A stretch of DNA of 55,114 bases from Eggerthellaceae bacterium. GTDB lineage: Bacteria > Actinomycetota > Coriobacteriia > Coriobacteriales > Eggerthellaceae. Within the stretch, counting starts at the first letter, position 1, and each line of letters opens with the position of its first letter. The stretch covers positions 1 to 55,114 of the forward strand of contig JAFRLO010000018.1 in NCBI GenBank assembly GCA_017431165.1, in the 5' to 3' direction. The translations under genes and the position numbers were made by a program. This document shows positions 7,903 to 15,661 of this stretch, one piece after another. The notes beneath the pieces were generated by a model. It was given only the letters and a program-made list of their open reading frames with translations. It searched no databases and was not told the DNA's origin.

Positions 7903-8334
7903 TCAATCGCGTGATATCAGGGTTTTTCCCAGCTCGTTTGCAAGGATGGGAAACAGTTCCTCGAACGTGTCATCGATGGTTTTCTTCTTTAGCTGACACT
8001 CCCATAGAACATGCACTTTCCAGCCTGCTTCTTCAAGCGCCTTCAAGTTTTTGGCATCGCGTTCGACGTTTCTATCGAATTTGATGGTCCAATACTCCAC
8101 GTTACTTTTCGGAAGAGGGAGATTGCAATGCGGGCAGCGATGCCAGAAGCATCCGTTTACCATGATGGCGACTTTCTTTCCCGGCCATGCGATGTCTGGG
8201 CGACCAGGTACTTTCCATTGAAGTCGGTATCCCAAGAGGCCTGCTTCGCGCAAGCGCTGACGCACGAGAAGCTCGGGCTTGGTGTTCGCCCGTTTATTGC
8301 CCTGCATCGCTTTGCGTGTTGCTTCAGAAACCAT
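7903..8334 (-). CDS. vsr: Very short patch repair (Vsr) endonuclease
   Basis: The 143-residue protein is a Vsr-family nickase that cuts next to T:G mismatches arising from deaminated 5-methylcytosine. Hallmarks are NKRANTKPELLVRQRLR at the N-terminus, the metal-binding aspartate in PGRPDIAW (Asp47), the motif GCFWHRC (His65, zinc-site cysteines) and FDRNVERDAKN. The length is normal. A cytosine methyltransferase usually lies beside vsr, but none is present within the window, so it is an orphan here. It is divergent from cbiL with a short shared upstream region. Confidence 0.92.
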   Translation of the reverse strand: MVSEATRKAMQGNKRANTKPELLVRQRLREAGLLGYRLQWKVPGRPDIAWPGKKVAIMVNGCFWHRCPHCNLPLPKSNVEYWTIKFDRNVERDAKNLKALEEAGWKVHVLWECQLKKKTIDDTFEELFPILANELGKTLISRD

Positions 8335-8367
8335 GTAGTGTCCTTCTCGTCTATCGGTCTATTACAT

Positions 8368-8378
8368 TACAATATTGT
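8368..8378 (+). promoter_or_regulatory. -10 element and overlapping palindrome ahead of cbiL
   Basis: TACAAT (8368-8373) is a good -10 about 30 bases before cbiL and lies inside a perfect 10-bp palindrome ACAATATTGT (8369-8378). No convincing -35 is seen. No cobalamin riboswitch precedes cbiL, unlike the other cobalamin units here. Confidence 0.4.
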
Positions 8379-8400
8379 GCAAACGACGAAAGGCAATGCA

Positions 8401-9090
8401 ATGCAAAAAGGCACGTTATATGGCGTAAGCGTTGGTCCAGGCGATCCCGAGCTTTTGACGCAGAAGGCGATTCGCGTCATTCGAGAAGCCGATGTGGTTG
8501 CTGTTCCCAATATCGGGCATAAACGACAGACGGCGTATGAGATTGCTGCGGAGTACCTGCAAGGCAAGGAGTTGCTCGACTGCCCGACACCAATGACGAA
8601 GGATCGCAGCGAGGCGGAGGCTTCCTACGTAGCGATAGCCGATGATTTGTGCGCATTGCTCGAGGCGGGCAAATCGGTGGCATATCTGTGCCTTGGCGAT
8701 ATCGGCATCTATTCGACATACATCTATATTCACGATATCGTTCGCGCACGTGGTTACGAAATCGAAATCGTTCCGGGTGTCACCTCGTTTTCAGCGGCAG
8801 CAGCCACGTTGGGCATCGCTCTCTGCGAAGGACCCGAGCGGCTGATTGTGGCACCTGTGTTGGCTTCCGACGTAGATGAGGTCCTCACGTTTCCCGGGAA
8901 TAAAGTGTTCATGAAGTCAGGAAAGGCGTTGTTCGAACTACGCGACAAGCTCGGACTTTATGGTCAACTGGATGGTGCGAGCATGGTCGCGAATTGCGGT
9001 CTGCCCGACGAGAAAGTGTTCGAGCGTTTTTCAGACGTCGACAGCGATGATTATTTCTCGGTTGTCATCGTGAAAGAAGACGCGCGCTGA
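8401..9090 (+). CDS. cbiL: Cobalt-precorrin-2 C20-methyltransferase
   Basis: This 229-residue SAM-dependent methyltransferase of the tetrapyrrole methylase fold has the nucleotide loop VSVGPGDPELLT at the N-terminus, the CLGDIGIYST SAM-binding motif and the PGVTSFSAAAA segment. It adds the C20 methyl to cobalt-precorrin-2, the first step after cobalt insertion. The start at 8401 has GAAAGG eight bases upstream; the longer upstream reading frame runs antisense through vsr. It is the only pathway gene on the + strand and is separated from the main operon. A bidirectional terminator follows. Confidence 0.93.
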   Translation: MQKGTLYGVSVGPGDPELLTQKAIRVIREADVVAVPNIGHKRQTAYEIAAEYLQGKELLDCPTPMTKDRSEAEASYVAIADDLCALLEAGKSVAYLCLGDIGIYSTYIYIHDIVRARGYEIEIVPGVTSFSAAAATLGIALCEGPERLIVAPVLASDVDEVLTFPGNKVFMKSGKALFELRDKLGLYGQLDGASMVANCGLPDEKVFERFSDVDSDDYFSVVIVKEDAR

Positions 9091-9121
9091 GAAAGAAGAG
9101 ACAAGGTCGCAGGAAGCGTGC

Positions 9122-9160
9122 AAAAGGGGCCGCAACGGTATTCGTCGCGGCCCCTTTCTT
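9122..9160. terminator. Bidirectional terminator between cbiL and the lipoprotein gene
   Basis: An 8-bp GC stem (GGGGCCGC at 9126-9133, GCGGCCCC at 9147-9154) is flanked by AAAA on the left and TTTCTT on the right. It can end cbiL on + and the lipoprotein gene on -. Confidence 0.85.
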
Positions 9161-9207
9161 GTATCAACAGTGAGCTTTTGTGTGCGGAATGCGCTCAGCG
9201 CAAGGTG

Positions 9208-9690
9208 TTAGTTCGACGCCGGTTCGGGATTTGAGACCGAAACCTTGTGGTCGTACCACTTGCCCTCTTTGCCGACGAGTGCAAGATCGAATGTCTTATC
9301 AAGGTAGGGGACCGGGACATCGAAGCCGTACACCTCTTCGGTGTAGCCGTCGTCGTAGGTTACCTTGTCAACCGTCGGCTCGATGAGCTTTGCGCCGCTT
9401 TTTTGGGCATCGGCTTTCGTGCCGAGGAACAGCTTCTCGATGTTCTTCGAAACGAGCGAGATGTGAATCGTCATCTGCTTGTCTTTTACAGAAAGCGTGC
9501 CTTTGCCCTTAAGGGCTTCGTTTACATGGAACATTGACGAATCGGTCTTGAAATCAGCCGTATAGGTGCCATTCTCCAGCGGGCAATCGACGGTGACGCC
9601 GCCGCTTTTAGCTCCGCCTGAACAAGCTGCGAGGGCAACGCATGCTGCCAACATGAGCATAACAGTGCAAATTGCAAGATATTTCTTCAT
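9208..9690 (-). CDS. NEAT-like lipoprotein downstream of cbiK
   Basis: The 160-residue lipoprotein has its lipobox at LAAC (Cys23). The mature part follows the beta-sandwich pattern of NEAT (iron/haem transport-associated) domains: an opening NGTYTADF strand, a hydrophobic KDKQMTIHISL strand, then a GFDVPVPYLDK strand and a closing WYDHKVSV strand. The canonical haem-binding YxxxY of Isd NEAT domains is not complete. The layout is shared with the lipoprotein at 26388, and both sit in cobalamin transcription units, so a role in binding a metal-tetrapyrrole or corrinoid at the cell surface is inferred. It has a GGAGGAAG ribosome site just after the cbiK terminator. Confidence 0.6.
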   Translation of the reverse strand: MKKYLAICTVMLMLAACVALAACSGGAKSGGVTVDCPLENGTYTADFKTDSSMFHVNEALKGKGTLSVKDKQMTIHISLVSKNIEKLFLGTKADAQKSGAKLIEPTVDKVTYDDGYTEEVYGFDVPVPYLDKTFDLALVGKEGKWYDHKVSVSNPEPASN

Positions 9691-9699
9691 TCTCTTCCT

Positions 9700-9747
9700 C
9701 CGAAAAACAAGGAGCTTTCGACCAGATTATTCTAGTCGAAAGCTCCT
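9700..9747 (-). terminator. Intergenic terminator after cbiK
   Basis: A perfect 13-bp stem (AGGAGCTTTCGAC and its complement, at 9710-9722 and 9735-9747) is followed on the minus strand by TGTTTTT. It lies between cbiK and the NEAT-like lipoprotein gene. No clear promoter follows, so it probably lowers rather than abolishes downstream transcription. Confidence 0.85.
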
Positions 9748-9783
9748 GCATTAAAGGCGACAATAATTAGCTCGTTTCCGAGA

Positions 9784-10908
9784 TTAGAGGGAAGCAACAG
9801 CTGCCGCAGTGTGGGCAACGTAAAGCTGCTGCACAGCTGCGATTTGGCCAAGACCAGCGATTTGGCATTTAACGTCATCGAACGCGCCAGAGCCGGTGAA
9901 CTGCCTGAACCAGGACTCTTCGTCATCAGGGTCGGCCATATCGTTGTTTGCATGATCGCCAGCGACAACCATGAGCGGACGCAGGATAACGTTCTTATAA
10001 CCAGCATCTTTCACCTTAGCGATGATGGATGCGGCATCAGTGCCTTCGGGCTCACCCTCGACGGTGCCGACGAACACGTTCTTGTAGCCGAGCTGATCCA
10101 TCATGGTCTGCATCTGGCTGTAGGTGACGTTAGCAGTGTGAGAGGTGCCGTGACCCAGGAGCACCAGAGCGGTGTCGGAGGGGGCAGCGGCCTCGGCAAC
10201 GACGGCCTCGGCGACAGTCTTCTTATCGTCATTGATGACGGAAGCGTCAGCACCGACTTCACCGAGCAGCGGCTCAGCATAAACGATGGTCATCTTGTCG
10301 GCGTATTTGTCGATGGCAGCTTTAAGCTCGTCATACTCAGCGCCATGCATCAGATGCGTCGGCTGAACGACCAGGGTCTTCACGCCATTGGCGACGGCGC
10401 GATCCATGGCCTGCTGGACGTTGTCGATTTTCTCGCCGTCACGAGCCTGGATGTGGTTGATGATGATCTGCGCGGTGAATGCGCGGCGTACGGACCAATC
10501 CGGATACGCGGCAGCGATGGCCTTCTCGACGCCGCCGATCGTGGCAACGCGGCTATTGTTGAAGCTGGTGCCGAAGCTGACGGCCAGGATTTCCTTCTCG
10601 CCGATTCCGTCTTGGTTCAGCGGATCGTCAGCGGAAGCGTCGCCGGTGTCGTCGCCGAAGTAACCAGGATCGGCATTCTCGCCCGTGACCATTTCCTTCT
10701 GCTTCTCGGTCAAAGCGTCCCAAGCCTTCTTTGCGGCTTCGCAATCGGCATCGGTGGTGCTGGTGCGCTCTTGCACGTAGATCTTGTCGATGAGTTTGCC
10801 AACATTCTTGGCCTTGGCTTCATCGGAGTTGCCGCATCCAGCAAGGCAGCATGCCAGAGCAGCCACCATCGCGATGCATGCGCACGCTAATAGATACTTC
10901 TTCTTCAT
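9784..10908 (-). CDS. cbiK: Lipoprotein CbiK-type sirohydrochlorin cobaltochelatase
   Basis: The 374-residue protein starts with a lipoprotein signal (lipobox LAGC, Cys25), then an alpha-helical stretch resembling FIVAR-type surface repeats (AKKAWDALTEKQKEMV, about 60-74) and an acidic linker. The CbiK chelatase core begins near residue 104 (EILAVSFGTS). Candidate metal ligands are His253 (LLGHGTSH), His319 (VAGDHAN) and Glu284/286, in the order known from Salmonella and Desulfovibrio CbiK. Known CbiK inserts Co2+ into sirohydrochlorin. Exported relatives include Desulfovibrio periplasmic CbiK and the Porphyromonas haem lipoprotein IhtB. The start at 10908 follows AGGAAGGGG. It is controlled by the upstream cobalamin riboswitch. 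Confidence 0.9.
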   Translation of the reverse strand: MKKKYLLACACIAMVAALACCLAGCGNSDEAKAKNVGKLIDKIYVQERTSTTDADCEAAKKAWDALTEKQKEMVTGENADPGYFGDDTGDASADDPLNQDGIGEKEILAVSFGTSFNNSRVATIGGVEKAIAAAYPDWSVRRAFTAQIIINHIQARDGEKIDNVQQAMDRAVANGVKTLVVQPTHLMHGAEYDELKAAIDKYADKMTIVYAEPLLGEVGADASVINDDKKTVAEAVVAEAAAPSDTALVLLGHGTSHTANVTYSQMQTMMDQLGYKNVFVGTVEGEPEGTDAASIIAKVKDAGYKNVILRPLMVVAGDHANNDMADPDDEESWFRQFTGSGAFDDVKCQIAGLGQIAAVQQLYVAHTAAAVASL

Positions 10909-10920
10909 GATTCCCCTTCC

Positions 10921-10949
10921 TAAAAAGCCCGTAAGCTTTCGCCACGGGC
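10921..10949 (-). terminator. Riboswitch-linked terminator in the cbiK leader
   Basis: On the minus strand GCCCGT and ACGGGC (10944-10949 and 10927-10932) form a stem followed at once by TTTTT and then the cbiK ribosome site. Its place between the cobalamin aptamer and the gene makes it the likely expression platform, stopping transcription when cobalamin is bound. Confidence 0.75.
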
Positions 10950-11045
10950 CTGAAGTCAACCGGGGAAGTTGAAGACAGAAGACACACTGTCGGCAATCCC
11001 TCTGTTGGCATCAGACCAGGTTCTCGTGGCCATACGATACGTTTT

Positions 11046-11242
11046 TCTTACAGGCAGGTTTCCTGACTGACGGGAGTCGCGCGTCCTCGCCTTCCCGCAG
11101 ATTCTGCAGTGGCTGGAAAGCACCTGTCGCCGAAGCGCTTTCCGTGAAGACGTACATTCCGATCACAGTAGCGAGTCTGTGCGGGATTCTCACCCGCTTC
11201 CCTCTTAGCTTTTCAGATTGAAATCTTCAAAGCACCTGTAAG
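11046..11242 (-). promoter_or_regulatory. Cobalamin riboswitch, full-size class I, controlling cbiK
   Basis: Read on the minus strand the element contains the conserved core GGTGAGAATCCCGCACAG, then CGCTACTGTGA, then a large peripheral domain with CCACTG and GGGAAGG, and the B12 box GTCAGGAAACCTGCC at about 11052-11069. These match the class I (AdoCbl) consensus in order. The element lies in the cbiK leader, followed by an intrinsic terminator, so cobalamin should repress cbiK and probably the downstream lipoprotein. Confidence 0.95.
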
Positions 11243-11249
11243 CTTTCTA

Positions 11250-11277
11250 AGTATATCATCGCCTATGCAGGAGACAA
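11250..11277 (-). promoter_or_regulatory. Promoter of the cbiK riboswitch transcript
   Basis: On the minus strand TTGTCT (11272-11277), a 16-base spacer and TATACT (11250-11255) stand just upstream of the cobalamin aptamer. The remaining bases to 11429 show a small TTGCAC/GTGCAA hairpin near 11315-11335 but no convincing terminator for the operon arriving from the right. Confidence 0.6.
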
Positions 11278-11429
11278 TGCGAAGGCGCATAAAACCCCTG
11301 TTGAGAGCAATAAAATGCAAACTTCTTGCACAGATGAGTGCAATCTTTGAGTAATGCAGCGTCAGGCTCCGTTAAAGGAGGTTTGAGAGTCGCGATTTCG
11401 TCGCAGCGTGCAGTATATGCAGCCTCGAT

Positions 11430-11696
11430 TTATTTCTTTGTGCTAGCTTCCTGAATGAGCGTCCAGCGTTCTTTCACAAGGTCGATGCCGTCGGTTCCCC
11501 GATGCGGTTTGGAGCAGCCTACGCAGCTTTTCACGCCCGATTCGAGGTACTTGTAATCGCCTCCGCAGTCAGGACCAAGCATGTAGAGCGGACAGTAGCA
11601 GAATGCACAGTTGAATTCTTCCGGAGAAACCCCCTCGTGGCACGGGAACTTATCGCACTCCGTATTCGAGAAGAACGGATATCGCTTTTCTGCCAT
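11430..11696 (-). CDS. Cysteine-rich small domain protein
   Basis: This 88-residue protein has ten cysteines arranged as FCYCPLY, GPDCGGD and SCVGCSKPH blocks. It matches the Cys-rich small (CPC) domain found alone or fused to cobalamin enzymes in anaerobes; the pattern suggests Fe-S or zinc binding. No enzymatic role has been established for the family as far as I know. The start at 11696 is preceded by GAAAGG. It is the last gene of the long cobalamin operon, 13 bases after the ABC receptor gene, consistent with a link to cobalt or corrinoid handling. Confidence 0.75.
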   Translation of the reverse strand: MAEKRYPFFSNTECDKFPCHEGVSPEEFNCAFCYCPLYMLGPDCGGDYKYLESGVKSCVGCSKPHRGTDGIDLVKERWTLIQEASTKK

Positions 11697-11709
11697 CGCT
11701 TGTGCCTTT

Positions 11710-12879
11710 CTAAACCAATCTGCGAAGATACACGAGCTCATCATCGCTGATGTCAGGGTTCTCGAGGATCTTCTTGACATCGACGATGAAGTTGCCGAAT
11801 CCCATAGAGTCTTGGTACATGTTCTGCGAGGTGATCCACACATGCCCTGCCTTCACGGCATCGAAATTGCTCAGGAACTCGCTCTTTGAGATCATGTCGT
11901 CCAAGGAACCCATCAAGCTATCGATGGTTGAATTGTAGATGAGCACATCGGCGTTCTTTGCCTTCTCGTAGAAATTCTCCATTTGCAGTGTCTTGCTCGA
12001 TGCGTTCGAATTCTCGTTGACCAAGTCGGAATACACGTACTTGCCGCCTGCGAGCTCGATCATTATCGGGATGTAGTCATCTCCCACGCGTACGCTAACC
12101 GCACCGCTTGTGGTGATATAGAAGAACGCAACGGTGGGCGAGTTCGCGAGCTTTCCGCTGCTGGTTGCCTCCTCGAACAGTTGCTTTTGCTTATTGAATG
12201 CGGCATCCGCTTCTTCCTCGTGATTTGTAATGGCACCGTATACCTTCACCCACTCGACACGCCCTAAAGGATCGCCCTCGTAGCTCGACTGGTCGACCAA
12301 AACGGGGATACCGCGGGCTTCAAGTGCTTCTTTCACATCGGGTGTGTGATAAATCATGCCCGACTCGATGGCAAGATCGCAGTTATTGGAGAGGATGACC
12401 TCGTAGTCAGGCATGCTGTACTTGCCCGCGTAGACGATCTGTCCGCTTTCCATGCGTTCAACCGCTTCGGGGATGTACCAGTCGGAGACTTTCGTGCCGG
12501 TCATCTTGATCATATCGAGTGCGTCGATTGCGCGGAACATGTCCATGGTCGCCGTGGCGACGAGATAGATGTTCTTCAGCGGTTGTTGAATGACGACGAT
12601 ATCGTCTTTCAGGTCGCCCGGTGCGGTTTTGCCTTCGGGGACGACGAGGAATTGGCCTTCGTTGTCAATGGAGATGAGCTTGTAACCGTCGTTGTAGTAG
12701 TCGATGGAAAAGCCCGTTGCATTCGTTATCTCAGCAGATCGCTCGTGCGTAAGTTCCTTGCTGATATCGGTTGAATAACCAGAGCCCGAGGAGCCGCATC
12801 CTGCGAAAACCAACGCGCACAGCATCATGCACGCGGCAAGCGCGGCGGCCAGGAGCTTATTGTTCCGACGGTTCTTCAA
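11710..12879 (-). CDS. ABC importer substrate-binding lipoprotein in the cobalamin operon
   Basis: The 389-residue receptor has a lipoprotein signal ending at Cys28 (VFAGC) and a FecB/TroA-like fold, with QPLKNIYLVATATMDMF opening the first lobe and YIPIMIELAGGKYVYSD in the second. It probably begins with TTG: AAAGGATG lies just upstream, and the nearby ATG is in the frame of the ATPase, which it overlaps by 23 bases. It works with the permease and ATPase encoded just upstream. Close residence in the cobalamin operon points to a corrinoid, cobalt-chelate or tetrapyrrole ligand, but a siderophore cannot be excluded. Confidence 0.88.
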   Translation of the reverse strand: MKNRRNNKLLAAALAACMMLCALVFAGCGSSGSGYSTDISKELTHERSAEITNATGFSIDYYNDGYKLISIDNEGQFLVVPEGKTAPGDLKDDIVVIQQPLKNIYLVATATMDMFRAIDALDMIKMTGTKVSDWYIPEAVERMESGQIVYAGKYSMPDYEVILSNNCDLAIESGMIYHTPDVKEALEARGIPVLVDQSSYEGDPLGRVEWVKVYGAITNHEEEADAAFNKQKQLFEEATSSGKLANSPTVAFFYITTSGAVSVRVGDDYIPIMIELAGGKYVYSDLVNENSNASSKTLQMENFYEKAKNADVLIYNSTIDSLMGSLDDMISKSEFLSNFDAVKAGHVWITSQNMYQDSMGFGNFIVDVKKILENPDISDDELVYLRRLV

Positions 12880-13954
12880 GATTCATCCTTTCAATAAGGC
12901 TTGATAATCCATTTTCTTCAAGCTGCTCGCGGTTGAGCGTGCACACAATGGTGGGACATTCATCCAAAAGCTTGCTCACGCGTGCGATAGAGGCTTCGTC
13001 TGCTTTGTGGAAGGCGGGAACACTGACCACTTCAGAAGCAAGCGAGCACGCCACGGGATAGTCGAGGTCGTTTTCGGCGAGCACGCCCGTTGCAAAGGGA
13101 ATGCCTAAACGTTGAAGCGAGCGGAACAACCTGGTTCCGGTCCCATTGCCTGCCGTCACGAAGTACTGAGGTTTGCCGGTGATGGCTGGCAGTTCAACGC
13201 GTCCGAGCACTTCGTCGTAGGAGCCCACGGTCAAGCCGTACAACTGCTTGATGTAGTCGCCTGTGAAGATCTCTTCCGGAGGACCGAAGCGATCGACCTT
13301 GCCGTTGCCGATGCAGGCGATCTTGTCAGAAACGCGTTCGGCTAAATCGATTTCATGCAGCGACATCAGGACGGTCATGCCTTTGGAGCGTGCCAGATCC
13401 TGCAGGGTCGAGAGGAGCTCAAGCTTGTAGCGGATGTCCAAGAACGAGGTGGGCTCGTCGAGGATCATGAGTTCCGGCTCCTGGCAGATGGCGCGTGCGA
13501 GCATCACGCGTTGTCGTTGACCATCTGAAATGGCCATGTAGTCGCGGTCGCGAAGCTCAGTCACATGGATGAGGTCCATGGCCTCGTCGACGATGCGCTG
13601 ATCGTCATCGTTTAAGATGCCGAGTGCGCCCGTGTGAGGATAACGGCCCATCGCAACGACGTCTTCGCAGGTCATAAGCTCAGGATTCGGGCGATCGGTC
13701 AAAAGGACCGAAACCTTCTTCGCGAATTCCTTGCGTGGAATCGTATCAAGAGGCTCACCGTCGAGTTCGGCGCTTCCGGAGATGGCGGGCAGCTGCCCGA
13801 TGATGGTCTTCAGGATAGTTGACTTGCCTGCGCCGTTTGGGCCGATCAGGGTGACGATTTGGCCCTTCTCGATGTTGATGTCAACGTTTTCGATGATGAC
13901 CTTTTCGCCATAACCAACAGATAGGGAGGAGGTTTTCAGGAATACATTCGACAT
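12857..13954 (-). CDS. ABC importer ATPase with C-terminal extension
   Basis: The 365-residue ATPase has Walker A GPNGAGKS (38-45), an altered signature ISDGQRQR (LSGGQ becomes SDGQ), Walker B LMILDEP and SLHEID with the switch histidine. The ABC domain ends near residue 255. A further ~110 residues (starting around ITGKPQYFVTAG) form a separate domain with a GNGTGTRLFR loop, seen in some cobalamin/FecCD importer ATPases and possibly regulatory. It follows the permease by nine bases, with an AGGAGG ribosome site, and overlaps the receptor gene. Confidence 0.9.
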   Translation of the reverse strand: MSNVFLKTSSLSVGYGEKVIIENVDINIEKGQIVTLIGPNGAGKSTILKTIIGQLPAISGSAELDGEPLDTIPRKEFAKKVSVLLTDRPNPELMTCEDVVAMGRYPHTGALGILNDDDQRIVDEAMDLIHVTELRDRDYMAISDGQRQRVMLARAICQEPELMILDEPTSFLDIRYKLELLSTLQDLARSKGMTVLMSLHEIDLAERVSDKIACIGNGKVDRFGPPEEIFTGDYIKQLYGLTVGSYDEVLGRVELPAITGKPQYFVTAGNGTGTRLFRSLQRLGIPFATGVLAENDLDYPVACSLASEVVSVPAFHKADEASIARVSKLLDECPTIVCTLNREQLEENGLSSLIERMNLEEPSEQ

Positions 13955-13963
13955 GGAGACCTC

Positions 13964-14995
13964 CTACATCCTCGACTTGTGGCGACGGATGAGCACCCAT
14001 ATGACGACCGGCGCGCCGAACACTGCTGTTACCGTGGAGATGGAGAGCTCCGTCGGTGCGAACGCGATGCGTGCGATGAGATCGCAGAACAAGCAGAACA
14101 CGCCGCCGCCCAGGAAGCAGGCGGGAATCATCAGAATGGGTTTCGAGGTTTTGAACATGCCCTTAATCAGCTGCGGGACTGCGATGCCGACGAATGAAAT
14201 CGGACCGGCGAACGCGGTGACGCATGCTGCGAGCAAGCTTGAAAGCAGCACGAGCAGCGCGCGGAACACCTTAACATTCACGCCGACGTTGGCCGCATAA
14301 TTCTCACCGAGTTGGTAAGCCGAAATCGGCTTGGACAGCATGAATACGGCGATTGAGGCAGCCATAACGACGATGAACGATACGCTGACGTTGCTCCACG
14401 TGATGCCGCTGAAACTGCCAAGTGACCAATTGTGCAGGTTCACGATGTCCGAGTCGTTCGCGAACGTGATGATGAGCTCGGTGATAGCGCTGCAAATATA
14501 GCCGATCATCACGCCGCCGACGATCAGCATGCCTTGTCCCTTGATGCGCTTCGAAAGCACGAGGACGAAGCCCATGGCCATCATCGCGCCGAAGAAGGCA
14601 GCGACGATCATCAGCGTGGACGACATCTTGATACCAGCCTGCAGCGCGAACACCATGCAGATCGCGATGATGAGTTTCGCGCCGCTCGAGATACCAAGCA
14701 CGAACGGACCTGCGATAGGATTATGGAAGAACGTCTGCAGCAAATAGCCTGCAAGCGCCAATGCGCCGCCGAGAATGACGGCGGCGAGTGCGCGCGGGAT
14801 GCGCATTTGCAGAACGATATCGGAATACAGTGAGTCGCCGCTTCCGGTGAAAACCGCTAGGATGTCCGACATCGACATATTCACGCTGCCCGCGATGACA
14901 TTGACGATGAAGAACGCGATCAGCGCCACGAACAAGATCACGAATGCGATGATCGAACGCGATTTCCGCTGTTGTTTTGTGAGTTCATTAGCCAT
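13964..14995 (-). CDS. FecCD-family ABC permease of the cobalamin operon
   Basis: This 343-residue permease has the family segment MRIPRALAAVILGGALALAG after the first helix and the coupling motif GPISFVGIAVPQLIK. BtuC-type permeases of this family import vitamin B12, haem and siderophores. It starts six bases after the cbiC stop, so it is transcribed with the biosynthetic genes and should respond to the same riboswitch. Together with the following ATPase and receptor it forms a complete importer. It is not closely similar to the permease at 1055, as judged by eye. Confidence 0.92.
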   Translation of the reverse strand: MANELTKQQRKSRSIIAFVILFVALIAFFIVNVIAGSVNMSMSDILAVFTGSGDSLYSDIVLQMRIPRALAAVILGGALALAGYLLQTFFHNPIAGPFVLGISSGAKLIIAICMVFALQAGIKMSSTLMIVAAFFGAMMAMGFVLVLSKRIKGQGMLIVGGVMIGYICSAITELIITFANDSDIVNLHNWSLGSFSGITWSNVSVSFIVVMAASIAVFMLSKPISAYQLGENYAANVGVNVKVFRALLVLLSSLLAACVTAFAGPISFVGIAVPQLIKGMFKTSKPILMIPACFLGGGVFCLFCDLIARIAFAPTELSISTVTAVFGAPVVIWVLIRRHKSRM

Positions 14996-15001
14996 ACGTG
15001 C

Positions 15002-15661
15002 TTATAGGCTCCTTCCCGTTGCGATATAAAGAAGGGCGTTAACAATGCAAGCTGCGATGTTGCTGCCGCCTTTGCGTCCGCGCGCGACGATGTAGTCGAC
15101 GTCTCTCTCCATGATGATCTCCTTGCTGACCTCAACGTTCACGAAGCCGACGGGGGCACCGATGACCAGTTTAGGTTTGAGCGTCCCTTCGTCTATCAGC
15201 TCTGCAACGCGGATGAGCGCGGTGGGAGCATTGCCGATGGCGATGATTACATCGCCATCGATTTCGGCGGCCTTGTCCATGCAGATCGTCGAACGTGTGC
15301 AACCCGATTCCTTCGCGCGCAAAGCAACGTCCTCATCGGCGATGAAGCATGCTGCTTGGCAGCCGAGCTTCGCAAGCGTCGGCTTGCTGATGCCGCTATA
15401 GGCCATTTTCGTATCGGTAACGATGGTGCAGCCTGCCTTGAGGGCTTCATTCGCTGCTTCGAGGGCGTGCGGCGAAAACGCGAGGTTACGCGCGTAGTCA
15501 AAATCGGCGGATGTGTGGATGCACCTCTTGATGACCGGAGCCTGCGCAGGATCGAGTGCGATGCCGAGCGCGCTCAGTTCCTCATCGATGATCTGCATGC
15601 TCCGCCGTTCGATGTCGTTCGGCAGCACGTTTTCGATTTTCAGCATTCCTATTCGTTCCAT
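15002..15661 (-). CDS. cbiC: Cobalt-precorrin-8 methylmutase
   Basis: The 219-residue CbiC/CobH enzyme moves the C11 methyl to C12 and yields cobyrinate. The catalytic histidine is His49 in KRCIHTSADFDYA, and the active-site loops TDTKMAYSGI and GAPVGFVNV are present. It overlaps cbiP by 13 bases. The first ATG is preceded by GAGGAGG at short spacing; a second in-frame ATG five codons on would also be possible. Confidence 0.95.
   Translation of the reverse strand: MERIGMLKIENVLPNDIERRSMQIIDEELSALGIALDPAQAPVIKRCIHTSADFDYARNLAFSPHALEAANEALKAGCTIVTDTKMAYSGISKPTLAKLGCQAACFIADEDVALRAKESGCTRSTICMDKAAEIDGDVIIAIGNAPTALIRVAELIDEGTLKPKLVIGAPVGFVNVEVSKEIIMERDVDYIVARGRKGGSNIAACIVNALLYIATGRSL

Noticed and set aside
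9811-10890. 359-residue open frame on + across cbiK
   Set aside because: Antisense to cbiK. Composition is the mirror of the cbiK codons and no domain is visible.
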